Assembly (NCBI GenBank): GCA_013268835.1
Contig: JABFSX010000004.1
Location: forward strand, 186,001 to 250,000
DNA: 64,000 bases
Direction of reading: 5' to 3'
DNA from: Candidatus Altimarinota bacterium
GTDB lineage: Bacteria > Patescibacteriota > Gracilibacteria > BD1-5 > UBA2023
Shown: piece by piece, positions 42,761-54,334 of the stretch
Layout of the letters: the number at the start of each line of letters is the position of its first letter
How positions within the stretch are numbered: the stretch's first letter is position 1
Notes under the pieces: model-generated
What the model saw: only the letters and a program-made list of their open reading frames with translations
Databases searched by the model: none
What the model was told of the DNA's origin: nothing
Translations under genes and position numbers: made by a program

Positions 42761-43900
42761 TTATTGACGGATACATCGTACGTTCGCAAGTTCTCCTGTT
42801 GTTGAACGAAGAAGTTCTAATCCTGTATCAGTATAGGTCCATCTATTTCCAGTATTTACATATCCGTAATCAGTTCCATTCGTCGAATATCCAGCATATG
42901 ATGAGCCAATATGCATCACCATCGGAACACCACCATCTACAGAACTCGACCAATATGCAGCAGCAACTGAGAGTCGTCCAGTAATACTAATATCTCCATT
43001 AGTATTACGAGATCCTTGATAGGCACTATTTTGTTCAAGAGAGATGAGGCTCGCCATACTCGTTCCATTCGCTCTTGCGTATGATTGGAGTGTTTCCCAT
43101 TCTCCACGAGTTGGGAGTCGATATCCACTTGCACATGGACCGATATTCCATGAACTCTCTCGAGTTTGTTTTCCCATCCATTCCAGTGAAGTATTACTTC
43201 CATTATACGAAGTAAATGATGACTCTCTATCCCCTGCGAAGAACCATCCAGACTTTGATATTGATCCAGCATTACGATCCAGCGCATTACATGATGCCCA
43301 AATCTGACCACCAATTATGATATCTGCTTTGGAACATCCAGGATATGTAGACGTTGTTTGAGTATATCCATTTTGATTACATTGGTATCTTCCATCGATA
43401 ATCGTACAGATCATATTTCCAGTATTTTGAGTAGGATTGTAGTATGGATGATTATTGTAATAATTGTTATTTGAAGTGGTAGTAGTATTATAGTAGTAAT
43501 AATACCCAGGATTTGGAGTAGAATAATATGTATATCCCTGTATATAATTCTGAGAAAAATAATACTGCCCCTGTTGTGTACTTGTTGTAGTATTTGTCTG
43601 TGTTGGGATAGAACTATAGTAGTAATATCCTGGAGTTGGAACAGAATAGTAAGTATATCCCTGGACATATGTTGGAGAATAATAATATGTATCCCCTATA
43701 GAGGTCTTGTATACCTGCGTTGGTTGGTACATCTGAGATGGTTGATATACCTGAGGAGCTTGATAATAGTATGGTGCGTATACTGAATTCGCCTGAACGT
43801 TTCGAGTCTTTCTGATAACACGTGTACTTGCATCTGCCATAGGAGCGAGCATGACAAATATCAAACAAATTGTGATGAGAAACGAAATGAGTTTTTTCAT
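42761..43900 (-). CDS. Tyr-rich secreted protein with FISUMP/DUF1566-like domain
   Basis: A 379-residue exported protein: signal peptide FLITICLIFVMLAPMADA, residues 40-170 a Tyr/Pro/Gln/Thr-rich repeat region (QVYQPSQMYQPTQVY, PGYYYY), and a C-terminal domain IWASCNALDRNAGS ... CASGYRLPTRGEWETLQSYA ... AAYWSSSVDGG ... VRCIRQ. This matches the Fibrobacter major-paralogous (FISUMP)/DUF1566 pattern of surface lectin-like domains. No TGA codons. Probably an adhesin. Confidence 0.85.
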   Translation of the reverse strand: MKKLISFLITICLIFVMLAPMADASTRVIRKTRNVQANSVYAPYYYQAPQVYQPSQMYQPTQVYKTSIGDTYYYSPTYVQGYTYYSVPTPGYYYYSSIPTQTNTTTSTQQGQYYFSQNYIQGYTYYSTPNPGYYYYYNTTTTSNNNYYNNHPYYNPTQNTGNMICTIIDGRYQCNQNGYTQTTSTYPGCSKADIIIGGQIWASCNALDRNAGSISKSGWFFAGDRESSFTSYNGSNTSLEWMGKQTRESSWNIGPCASGYRLPTRGEWETLQSYARANGTSMASLISLEQNSAYQGSRNTNGDISITGRLSVAAAYWSSSVDGGVPMVMHIGSSYAGYSTNGTDYGYVNTGNRWTYTDTGLELLRSTTGELANVRCIRQ

Positions 43901-44041
43901 AAAAAATGAATTAGGGTGAATCCTATATACTCTAATATTTTAATTTGTCAACTAAATTTTAAGAAAAAAATAATAAGCAAATTTAATTGCATTTGTCAAA
44001 AATAAGATATAGTAAAAGAATACTTATGACAATATCATACT

Positions 44042-44905
44042 ATGTATAATTTCTTTGCAACCATCGATGCACTCAATCAATCCTATGTCGAGCAGTTAAA
44101 ATTCTTTTGAGTATCTATTCCGACTGTTACAAATCAAACTCAGAAAAGGACTGAATGAGCGTTATCTTTACAGCCTCAGAAAGAATGAGAACGAAAGAAT
44201 TCTCCTTCCTCAATACTTGATTTCCCAAAAATCCCTCCACATAGAGCACAAGCCCACTGAATAGAAGATGATGATATTAGTTATGTGGATTTTCCTCATC
44301 ACCGTCGTATGAATGAAGAGGCATATAGAGAATATGCATGACATGAATTGGATATTCACTTTGATGAAATAGTAAATGACTACAAACATAATTTTTTTAT
44401 CATTACTCGTATTTTTCCTCGGTATCTAAAAAGATATTGGCGCTTTTTGGATAAATATCTAACGTTGTTGGAACAACCAGAACTGAATACAAACCAAGCA
44501 CATCATATCAGTAAAAATTGAAATGTTTTTTCTCCTTGGAGAATATCTTCTGAAAAAAAAGATCGTGATACACTCTTGCAAACTCTTCAACATATGGAAC
44601 AATCGTGGGAAAGCGAAAAAATCCTTCTCATTCATGGATTCGAAAATATGTACCAAGCATGTTTACGAAATGAACGATATTGGTCCCTCATTTGATATAA
44701 CATCCCCACAGAGAGACCTGAAGTAAAAGATGTGAAATGAATCCTCGAAAAAATCGCTGAAGATAAAGTTGCAATCCTAGAACTTATATGGGCTGTCAAT
44801 CAAGTGACATTACATAATTATAAGAATTGAACTCCAGAATTTCGAATGGCTGAACATATCAAGATACAGGCAAATCTCTGTCCAAAAAAAATCCCTACCA
44901 AGTAG
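44042..44905 (+). CDS. hypothetical protein, 287 aa
   Basis: ATG 44042 to TAG 44903-44905 with about nine TGA-Gly. Charged, helical; includes HNFFIITRIFPRYLKRYWRF and LLQTLQHMEQSWESEKILL. No signal peptide or domain recognised. Its stop codon lies inside the hairpin of the terminator, so the last residues (KKIPTK) come from terminator sequence. Confidence 0.65.
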
Positions 44906-44915
44906 GGATTTTTTA
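44884..44915. terminator. bidirectional terminator overlapping the coding end
   Basis: AATCCCTAC / GTAGGGATT with loop CAA and A/T tails; the TAG of the upstream gene lies in the right arm. It also terminates prfA (ends 44922). Confidence 0.88.
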
Positions 44916-44921
44916 TAAGTA

Positions 44922-45998
44922 TTATCTTCCTGCAGCTGCTTCGAGTTTTGCTGTTTGATCCGCAATAGCAAGAGCATCAAGGATATCTCAGAGATCTCCT
45001 GTCATAATCACAGGAAGATTTGGGAAATTCATATTGATACGATGATCCGTGAGACGATCTTGTGGAAAATTATAGGTTCGGATTTTTTCACTTCGATCCC
45101 CAGTTCCTACCAGTGCCAGTCGAGTCGCTCCTTCGAGTTGGGCCTTTTTCTCTTCTTCTATTGCATAGATACGAGACTTCAACACCGACATAGCCGTGAG
45201 CTTGTTCTGGAGTTGTGATCGCTCATTCTGACATTCTGCCACTACCCCCGTCGGAAGATGGACGATACGGATCGCAGAATTCGTCTTATTTACATGCTGC
45301 CCTCCTGCTCCACTCGCTCGACAAGCAGTAATCTCCAGATCTTCTTCTCGAATCACGATATCGATATCTTCTGCCTCGATCATCACTGCAACGGTTGCTG
45401 TTGAAGTATGTACTCGACCATTTTTCTCTGTTTCTGGAATTCGTTGTACTCGATGTACTCCTGACTCATACTTGAACCGAGCATATGCTCCAGCGCCTCA
45501 TTGGATTTTGAATATTCCTTCTTTGTATCCTCCAGCATCATTCCAAGACTCACTCATCACCTCGAGTGAATATCCCTCTTTTCGAGCAAATACCTTGTAG
45601 GCCTCAGCGAGTTCGTGAGCAAATAATCCTGCCTCATCTCATCCAACTCCAGCACGAACTTCAAGGATAATATCCTTCTCATCATTTGGATCTTTGGGAA
45701 GGAGTGCAATCTTGATCTCCTCTTCGAGTTCTGGAATTCTCTTATCTGCATCAGCAATCTCAGATTTCATCATCTCGAGCATCTCAGGATCTTTCTCATT
45801 GCTCACGAGTCACTTGACCTCATCATAATTCGCATACAATTGTTTGTATTCACGGTAGAGTTCTACGGTACGTTGCATAGATTTTTTCTTCTGATTCACC
45901 GCCTTGAGACGCTTGAGATCAGAATAAATAGTTGGATCAGTGAGCTCTGTTTCTAGGGCTTCGTATTCAGTGATGATGTTGTCGAGTGAGAATTTCAT
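44922..45998 (-). CDS. prfA: peptide chain release factor 1
   Basis: RF1 ends translation at UAA and UAG. A 358-residue protein with the catalytic GGQ in [18 protein letters not shown] and the RF1-type PxT tripeptide in [17 protein letters not shown] (RF2 would have SPF). Five TGA-Gly codons. Since UGA is glycine here, RF1 alone suffices, and no RF2 is present in the window. ATG 45998 gives the family start ([15 protein letters not shown]). The upstream region is highly structured. Confidence 0.95.
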
Positions 45999-46015
45999 AA
46001 ACAAGTGAAGTGAGG

Positions 46016-46135
46016 AAAAAGAATGTGCACATTCTTTTTCGAATGAACGCAGTTTTCCAAAAACATAAAATCAAGAGGACAAAGTCCGATGTATTTTGTT
46101 TCACAAAATACAAATGTATATTATTTTATGTTTTT
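46016..46135 (-). ncRNA. structured leader upstream of prfA
   Basis: On the minus strand this precedes the prfA ATG. A 13-bp perfect outer stem (46059-46071 with 46123-46135) encloses two hairpins, GGAC-AAA-GTCC (46077-46087) and GTATTTTGT-TTC-ACAAAATAC (46091-46111), a three-way junction. Nearer the start codon is a 24-bp perfect palindrome centred at 46027/46028. The arrangement suggests a regulatory leader, but a mobile repeat or a tRNA-linked element is also possible. Confidence 0.45.
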
Positions 46136-46282
46136 GATGAAGTGCATTATATAGAAAAATCAAAAAAGTCGAGCGAAAAACACTTCTCCGATTTTTGTCT
46201 ATACAATCTCATATACTCGCTTTGACTTCAAATCATTTTTCTATACTATCTCGGTATATTTTTGAATATACAATTGATATTT

Positions 46283-46366
46283 GCCCAGATGGTGGAATGG
46301 TAGACACGGAGGTCTCAAAATCCTCTGCCTCACGGCTTGCGGGTTCAAGTCCCGCTCTGGGCACCA
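46283..46366 (+). tRNA. tRNA-Leu (CAA)
   Basis: Class II tRNA with a long variable arm (CTGCCTCACGGCTTGC), acceptor GCCCAGA/TCTGGGC, anticodon loop CTCAAAA giving CAA, T-loop TTCAAGT, CCA encoded. The closing anticodon-stem pair is U-U. Confidence 0.93.
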
Positions 46367-46412
46367 TAAATAAAACAACATAAAAAAGTTCAATAATAAG
46401 TTTTCTCTTTTC

Positions 46413-47315
46413 ATGGTTAGAACAAAAGTAACTCCCATAACTGGCCTCTGGCTCGATAGAGTCAATCCTCCACTCGATGAGATTGATGCAGTTATGACGA
46501 AGTATGATTTTCATGAACTGGATCGTGATGCAATCCTAGAATCCAATCAATATGCTCGTCTTGATGCGTACGATGACTATATATTTCTCGTGCTTCATTT
46601 TCCAAAATATGATTCTAATTCTGAACGATATATTCAGAATGAACTCAATATATTCGTAAGTCGAGACTACCTTATCTCATTTCGCTACTACCAATCGACA
46701 ACGATGCGTCGACTCTATGAGAAATATGAAACTGATCTCAAGGCTGGAGTACAAGAATCCCCTGCTATTCTCCTCTATGCGATTATCGAAGGATACCTTG
46801 ATAAGACAATGAAGATGTTGGAACGTTTTGCAAAAGATCTCAAAACTCTCGAAAGAGAACTTTTCTCAGCTCGTGGAACGGATACCATCCGAAACATCAT
46901 GACAAAAAAACGGAACATCATCACGCTCAAGCACATGATGAAACCACAGATTCTCGTACTGCGAATGATAGAAAACCAGATGAAGGCACGATTCTCTGAC
47001 GAAGTAGAGCTCTACTTCGAAAACCTCGAGGATAAACTCGATAAAATATTCTCGGAAATCCAACTCCTTCAGGAAAATGTTGACTCTATGGAAGATACCC
47101 TCAAGAGTATCTTCGAACTCGAAAGTAATACCACCATCAAATACCTCACTACATTTTCAGCATTTATGCTCCCTCTTACCCTCGTTACGGGAGCATTTGG
47201 GATGAATGTAGAATCTTGACTCTTTAGTAATTGGGTTGTCATAGGAACAATCATATGAGTAACCTTTCTTTTAGTTATACTCACTATATTCCTTGGGAAG
47301 AAAAAAATAATATAA
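46413..47315 (+). CDS. corA: CorA-family magnesium/cobalt channel
   Basis: A 300-residue protein with a long cytoplasmic helical domain (VKDLKTLERELFSARGT-type region; LLQENVDSMEDTLKSI stalk helix) and two C-terminal helices, the first ending in the signature GAFGMNVESG, where GMN forms the selectivity filter. Two TGA-Gly (after MNVES and in the last helix). Imports Mg2+ as a pentamer. Confidence 0.92.
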
Positions 47316-47370
47316 TTCCATTTTTGAAGAGAAATATTTTTCCCACTTACACCGTTGACCCTGTCTATTT

Positions 47371-48084
47371 ATGTATATTTTCAGATTTTTCATTATTCTT
47401 CTGACTCTCATTATTTCTAATGCCAGTTTAGTATCAGCAGCCGATATTAGCCCACAGACTCGGGCCTCTTATATTCTTGGGCTCAAAGCACCAATTCGAC
47501 TTCCGATATTTTATGATGATGCGAGTTATATGAGATTTGTCAGTCGTACTACTCCTCTTTCTGAAACTACCTATGCTCCAACAGATCTTGTTTCAATATC
47601 ATGAGCACTAATAAATCAAGCTGGTCGAAATAGCCTTCTTCGAAAAGAGGCTCGAGATACTCTCTGGAATTTAGCAGAAGGATTTCAAGAAAAATTCAAT
47701 ACTCCACTCACTGTAATTAGTGGTTACCGGAGTGCAGCATATCAACAACGACTCTGGGACCTTGGAAGATGTCGAGACTCGCTCTGTGCACCACCAGGAT
47801 ATAGTGAACATCAACTCGGTCTTGCAGTTGATCTCTTCGATGCCACTACAGAAAAAGAATTTCAAACTAATCCAACACTCAGAAAATATATCAAGTGGCT
47901 CGAATGAAATGCCTATAAATACGGATGGACTCAGAGCTATCAGAAATGAGTAGAAATCGATGAATACGATGTAGAGCCTTGGCACTATCGATATGTCGGA
48001 ACTACCCTTGCCAGGCGGCTCCATGAACTCGGTTGGACCTATACAGAATTTGTCAGATTCCAAGAAGCAATCCAACGAAGATAA
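47371..48084 (+). CDS. D-alanyl-D-alanine carboxypeptidase (VanY/LAS type)
   Basis: A 237-residue exported peptidase: signal peptide FFIILLTLIISNASLVSA; zinc site SGYRSAAYQQRLW, CAPPGYSEHQLGLAVDLFDA (His and Asp ligands) and EPWHYRYVG (last His). Three TGA-Gly. Trims peptidoglycan stem peptides outside the membrane. Start ATG 47371. Confidence 0.93.
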
Positions 48085-48119
48085 AAAAATAAAACCCAAT
48101 GTTGGGTTTTATTTTTTTA
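48083..48119. terminator. bidirectional terminator
   Basis: AAAACCCAA / TTGGGTTTT with A and T runs, between the VanY and subtilase genes. Confidence 0.88.
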
Positions 48120-48123
48120 TCTA

Positions 48124-51100
48124 TTATTTTGTTACACTCTCAATACGAATGTAATATGATCGTACATATCCCCAATATCCTGAAAGAGTCTTGATAAATG
48201 ACCAACCATTTTTATCCATACTTCCGATGAGGACTTTTTCTCACTGTGCAATTTTTCCTATTACTGCCTTTTCGGAAAGTGTCTTAGAGCTTCGAAACAT
48301 CAATTCTTTTGTATTCTGAATCTTTCCATATACAACCGCTTTTTCAAAAATATTTTGAGAATTTCCTAATTGGAATTTTTTTAAAAGTTCAATAGTTTTT
48401 GATCATATAACTGGAGAAATCTTAGTAGAATTTTTAAGATTTCATGTCTTTTTTGCAACTGGAATTTCTGGTATTATTGTAATCGGAGGAGTAACTATAA
48501 CTGGGTTTCCAGAAGATCATCCACCACCTCATCCACCTGGCCCGCTAATAATAGAAGGAGTTGGGGAAACTGGAGGGGTAATTGGTGGAGTAACTGGAGG
48601 AGGTATTACGACAACTTGATACACAAGAACCGTTCGAGTTACTATAATTGCACTATTTCCTGATATATCTCTTGTAGAATATACAAGAAGGTATGTTCCT
48701 GTCTGGCTCGTATTCACACTTCCTGATCTTGAAACAGTACAAACTACATCATAGTTATCACGACAAGTAGCTCCTGGATCTACGAAAGTACTACCTGAAA
48801 GAATATTCATTGTACCAGAACCCAAAAGCGTAATAATAGGTGCTGTCATATCCGTTACGATCACTGTGCGTGATACACTAGTAGCAAGATTTCAGGCAAT
48901 ATCTCTTGCAGAATATACAAGGATATATGATCCTGGGATATTTACATTCACTGATCCACTCACGGTAACAACACAAGTTGGATCCACATCATCAGCACAT
49001 CTTGCTCCTGGATCTACGAAGGTGCTACCAAGGGCAATATTCATCGCAACCGATCCAGAGAGAGTAATAGTTGGTGGAGTAAAATCAGATACAATGATGG
49101 TTCTAATAACTGGGGTAGCTATATTTCCAGAAGTATCAACTGCTCTATAGGTAAGAATATAGGTTCCTGCTAGATTTGTATTCACTGATCCGCTCACAGT
49201 AACGGTACAAGTTGGATCCACATCATCGGTACAAATGGCTCCCGGATCTACGAAGGTGCTACCAAGAGCGATATTCATCGTACTTGATCCTGAGAGGGTA
49301 ATCACTGGAGGAACTGAAATCGATACAACTACATTCACGGTTCTCAGTACATCGATTGCCTTATTTCCTGAAGAATCCATTGCACTATAAGTAAGCAGAT
49401 ATGCGCCAGTTTGATTTGTGAGCACTTCTCCTTTTCGATTTACAAAACAACCACGACCTGTGCCACCAGGAGAATCAAGTCATCCAGTATCAAAGTTATC
49501 TGTACAGGTTGCTCCTGGATCTACGAATTGGGTTCCAACCAAAATAGTGATAACAGAGGCACCTGAAAGCGTAATTACAGGAGGAGTCATATCAGAGACG
49601 CGAACGGTTCGCCCTAGTGGGATAGCAAGGTTACCAGAACCATCTACCGCAGAATAAGTGAGAAGATATGTTCCTGAGAGAGTAGTATTCACAGATCCAG
49701 ATACCGTAACAATACAAGTTGGATCTACATCATCGGTACAAGTCGCTCCTGGATCTACGAAGGTACCACCAAGTGCAACATTCATCATACTTGATCCAGA
49801 GAGGGTAATCACGGGAGAACCAGCTGTTGCTACAATATTCACGGTTCTCTGTAAGATTACAGATTTATTTCCTGAAAAATCCTTCGCACTATACTCAAGT
49901 ATATGAGCCCCAAAAACCGAAGTATTCACTGAACCTGAAACAGTAACGGTACAAGTGAGATCAAAATTATCAGTACAAGTAGCTCCTGGATCTACGAATT
50001 GAGTTCCAACTACCAGGGTCATCATCGCTGCACCCGAAAGAGTAACTACTGGAGGGGTCAGATCTGAAACTCGAACCGTTCGCCCTAGTGGGATAGCAAG
50101 GTTACCAGAACCATCTACCGCAGAATAAGTGAGAAGATATGTTCCTGAGAGAGTAGTATTCACAGATCCAGATACCGTAACAATACAAGTTGGATCTACA
50201 TCATCGGTACAAGTCGCTCCTGGATCTACGAAGGTACCACCAAGTGCAACATTCATCATACTTGATCCAGAGAGGGTAATTATTGGATTCATCGGATTCG
50301 GAGAGATTCCTAGAGCTGTGAATATTTTCTCCATATTCAGAAATACTCCCATTGGCACTCCTGAAGTGACATTATCTCCATTCTCTGAAAGGAGTGTTCG
50401 TACCTGATCAGTATCCATAGTTCCTGCCATAGCAAATATCGCTCACACAGCACCAGCCACAAAAGGGGCTGCCATAGAGGTTCCGCTTTTTCATCCATAG
50501 GTTCCTCCTGGAAGAGTAGAATAGATAGAAACACCAGGAGCAGAGATGAGTACTCCAGCACCATAGTTAGAAAAAGAAGCCTTCGTAGTATTGCTATCTA
50601 CCGCACCAACCGCAATAGCATCCTGACATCCAGAAGGAGAAAAACCTGTAATATTGATATTACTATTCCCTGCTGAAACGATGCTCACGGTTCCCTTCGA
50701 ACGAGCATAAGTGATCGCTGCACAGAGCATATCGGTTTGAGTCGGAGTTCCAGCACTTCCGAGACTCATATTGATAACTGGGATTCCATTGTCTGCTGCA
50801 TATCGGATTGCATTTGAGATACCATATGTTGATCCAAATCCCGTATCACCGAGTGCCTTGAGTGGAACGATGAGAGCACGAGAATAGACTCCATAGATTC
50901 ACTTCGCATTTACTGATGCGCCGATGATACCTGCCACATGCGTTCCATGGCTATGTACATCCCGAACTACTCCAGTATTGTAGACAAAACTATATCCATT
51001 CACATCATCGATATATCCATTGTTATCATCATCAAGATTATTTCCTGCGATTTCAGCAGAATTTGTATAGATATTCGATACAAGATCTGGATGCGTGATA

Positions 51101-52092
51101 TCTACACCCGTATCGATCACTCCGATTTTTATCCGAGGTTTTCCAGTAAAAAGGTACTGATATACATCTGCCTTGATCTTCTGGATTCCCCAATTGAGAG
51201 TACTTGATTCTCCATCAAGATAACCACTTCCAGCAAGATTATATACGAGTCCTGGCCGAATAATCTCAACCTGATTAAAAAAATCATCAGGAACAACTCC
51301 TGCATCAAGATATTCTACCATCCTCTTTCCAAAGGTGGATTCACGAGAAAATGTCATCTCATAGACTGTTTTCTCATCATAGATATCCCTATATTGTTCT
51401 GTGAAAACATATACATCCGTTGCATCAAAAAATCCAAATAATTCTTGAAGTTTTGAAGTGTCTAAGCTCGTCTTGATAAGGAGCCGAATAGTATCTCCTC
51501 ACTCATTCGCAATTGCCTCTCGCAAAATAGAAGTAATCTCACTCTCTGTAACGGGAACAAATGGTTGTAGCTGATCATCAGAAAGCTTGGTTTTCTCTGC
51601 TTGATCCATATATTCATCCAATATTTCTTCTTTGATCTCTGGTGTGATAACCATCTCTACTCCTGATGCCACCTCCGTAACACTATCAGTTGTTTCGATA
51701 TTTTCTATATATTTCTTGATAGCGATTGTTGTCGCTGTTTCTGGAGATTCTGGAGAAGTTACACCTGTATCAACAATTGGATCTACTGGTAAAACAATAT
51801 TTTCGATCTCTCCGCTCATCGTTCCTCCGCTACTCGGAAACATAACTCCTGATGCTGTGTCCACGATAGAACCTGTATCAACTGGTAGAGTTTCACCTGT
51901 TGAAATATCACCCACTGATTCAGTTCCTGAAAGAGTATCTGCAATCAGAGAAGGAGTCTCGATAATATCACCTGTTGTTGATGATGCAATCTCAGTTGAT
52001 CCAGATCATATTACTGCTTCACTTTCGCTTGCAAGAACATAGGATGATCCAAATGTATTAAATACTAATACGAAAAGCAAAAACATCGCAAT
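48124..52092 (-). CDS. large exported subtilisin-like protease with DUF5011-type repeats and SH3 end
   Basis: Subtilase triad: Asp in IGVIDTGVDITHPDL, His in HSHGTHVAGIIGA, Ser in GKSGTSMAAPFVAGA (the Gly before KSGTS is TGA). A Ser/Thr/Glu-rich region precedes it. Seven repeats follow, of the form PxITLSGSSxMNVALGGTFVDPGAxCTDD...GxYxLxYSAxDxSGN, then a Pro/Gly linker and an SH3-like C-terminus (EKVLIGSMDKNGWSFIKTLS). The in-frame start available is TTG 52092 (signal RCFLLFVLVFNTFGSSYVLA). A better-looking signal peptide from ATG 52123 is one base out of frame at a T run. Repeats 49607-49809 and 50078-50280 are identical. Confidence 0.88.
49607..49809 (-). repeat. 203-bp exact duplication in the subtilase gene, copy 1
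   Basis: Identical to 50078-50280, 471 bp apart; each spans most of one DUF5011-type repeat (FVDPGATCTDDVDPTCIVTV). It implies recent duplication or gene conversion. Confidence 0.9.
50078..50280 (-). repeat. 203-bp exact duplication in the subtilase gene, copy 2
   Basis: Identical to 49607-49809. Confidence 0.9.
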
Positions 52093-52343
52093 AGAGCGAA
52101 AAAAATGAGAAGAAGAATACATAATTGTATAGAGTAAGAATATTTCTTCCTATGTGTATATATATTGATATGATTTTTTATGTATAAAACTGAATAGTAT
52201 ATGTATTCGGTTTTTATCTACTCTATACGACTAATTGTACCTATTAATTATTAATAAAATATATTATATATAAAATTATAGAATTGAAAAATTAATTTTA
52301 AATTATTAACTCAAAATTAATAATTCTACATTTTGAAATACAT

Positions 52344-52380
52344 CAAAAAAATCCTCTCAAATATTTGAGAGGATTTTTTA
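52344..52380. terminator. terminator after the lipoprotein gene
   Basis: AAAAAAATCCTCTCAAA / TTTGAGAGGATTTTTTA, downstream of the gene ending at 52390 (minus strand). It matches the stem at 1191-1225 in the CCTCTC/GAGAGG core. Confidence 0.85.
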
Positions 52381-52389
52381 TTTAGAAAA

Positions 52390-52938
52390 TTAATCCAAGA
52401 TTAACACATCTGTTTTGTAGGTTGTATCCCGAAGAGTAAAAGTAATATCCGCCTCTCCAGACCAGCGATTCCCTGCCATCATATTTTCATTAAAAATAAA
52501 TTGATATCCTCAGAATTGTTTGAGATTATATCCGATTATTTGCCCGAAAGGACCATCCATAGTGCCATCAGGTAAAACAACTTGTGACCAACGGAGATTG
52601 GCTCATGAGGCACTCGGAAAAGTGATAGCAATCTCGACAGATTTTGCTTCTGAATTGATAAATGCGATAGTTGTTGGTTTTCCAGAAGTATGCTTGATGT
52701 GGATAACTTTTTTCTCTATTCCGTTGAAGATGGGATTATATTCATCTCCGCTACCAGTAAGATTCTCAACAAGAGGTGGCTGAATATCTCCGCTACCAGG
52801 AGTGATAGTAGTCCCCGTCATAACAACTGGAGAAAATATAACTATACTACCAGTATTATTGGATGGTACGATCAAATCTGAGGAGGTACAAGATGAGAGT
52901 ACAAAAATACTAAAAAATATGCCAAATCTAGAAATCAT
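52390..52938 (-). CDS. lipoprotein, 182 aa, beta-rich
   Basis: Signal peptide FGIFFSIFVLSSCTSS with a lipobox, a short Pro/Ser linker, then a beta-rich domain (KVIHIKHTSGKPTTIAFINS, VEIAITFPSASGANLRW). Two TGA-Gly. No enzyme motif; perhaps a fibronectin-like domain. It lies directly upstream of the subtilase on the same strand. Confidence 0.75.
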
Positions 52939-53009
52939 AATGAAAAATTAATGAATTTCATCATATGTTAAAATTCATCATAAACAAAGAAAAATCCAAG
53001 ACAAAGAAT

Positions 53010-54242
53010 CTATAGGGAATTTTTTTCATACTTTTCCCAACAAAATATCGAACCAATTCCAAGAAGAAAAGATATCCCAGCACCAAACAATCATATCCGA
53101 ATGATCATCTCGGTATCAAACTGAAGTACATACAAGAAGAACAGGAGAAATACTATCGAAATCAATCTTCCTGTCCAGAGTATCACTTCTCGCAAGATCA
53201 TCCCCGGATAAAAATCACTCTCCTCTGTCTTAATTCCATCCATGAGATGCAGGTCATACACATGTTCCGATATCCGAAAGAGTGGATTCAAAAATAATCC
53301 AAGGAGAGAAAAAATCAAAAATCCAACAAAATGAAATTGCCATCAGAAAAATATATACATCAGGCAGAGTCCTGTACTAATCCAACTAAAATACAGCATC
53401 CGATTCGTACTCATCCGACGAGTAGAGAGATACACGATCAAAAATGTGGAAACTAGTGTCAGTATTCCCTGAAATAATCATATATTTACCTCATTCTTGA
53501 GCATCATTATCGTGATAATCGGCATCGTAGTAATCACAAATCCATGAGATATTCCTCGAATGAGGAAATACAGATGTCCGAACTTATACTTCTTGAGATC
53601 AAAAAAATTCGAGACATCTTTTCGAGTGATTTTCGGTGGAAAATACGAATCAATATGGTGAATAAAAATAAATGAAAAAAGATACACAATAGGCAACGTC
53701 TCAAAGAGTACCCAATATCCATCCATCTGATACAAATCCGTGATATAGAAGATAAAGGCAACCACAAAAGGCACGACAATAGAGATGATGTTCTGTCCTG
53801 CCGATATCGAAGAAGAGTAAAAATCCCGATTCTGATTCTCGATATTCTTGAGTTCTTGCGTGTGTACTGCATTCCAAAAACTCCCATTCCCGAGTCCAAA
53901 CAATATCCCAAATATATACACCGCAGAGAGTGTCCCATCAAAAGCGAGGAGTACATAATATGCCACGATAAATAGTACATAGGATATGTAGTACATATTG
54001 CGAATATTTGCAATGAGTAGGCTCATAAGCCAACCAAGCAATCAGAATCATGCGAAACTCGCCGTATAGAAAACCAGATTATAGATAATCAGATCCTCTA
54101 TCGAGGAGTGAATCTTGAAGACGTAGATATTCAGAAAAACTCCCGTGATCACCCCACCAAGTGAGTAGATCCACATCAGGTATATCATCGAGCGATTGGA
54201 GAGTGGGAGTCGGAAAAAGGTATTGAGGAAAGTGGAGAGCAT
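53010..54242 (-). CDS. MFS-type membrane transporter
   Basis: A 410-residue protein with about 12 hydrophobic helices (for example WIYSLGGVITGVFLNIYVF, YISYVLFIVAYYVLL, GFVITTMPIITIMMLK). The cytoplasmic stretch FPPKITRKDVSNFFDLKKYKFG separates two halves of about six helices, as in major facilitator proteins. Several TGA-Gly. Substrate not predictable. Confidence 0.75.
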
Positions 54243-54286
54243 GGAAGGATGAGTATACTAGTAGTTAAGAAAAGAGTTTAAATCCT

Positions 54287-54314
54287 TTGCATTTAAATCA
54301 AGAAATCTTATAAT
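54287..54314 (+). promoter_or_regulatory. promoter of the GCU tRNA
   Basis: TTGCAT (54287-54292), 16-bp spacer, TATAAT (54309-54314), about 20 bases before the tRNA. Confidence 0.7.
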
Positions 54315-54334
54315 TAATAAATCGATGATTGTCT

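Noticed and set aside
46010-46225. A possible 71-residue gene on the plus strand between prfA and tRNA-Leu.
   Set aside because: It runs through strong palindromes, lacks a proper start and looks non-coding; the RNA structure is the better explanation.
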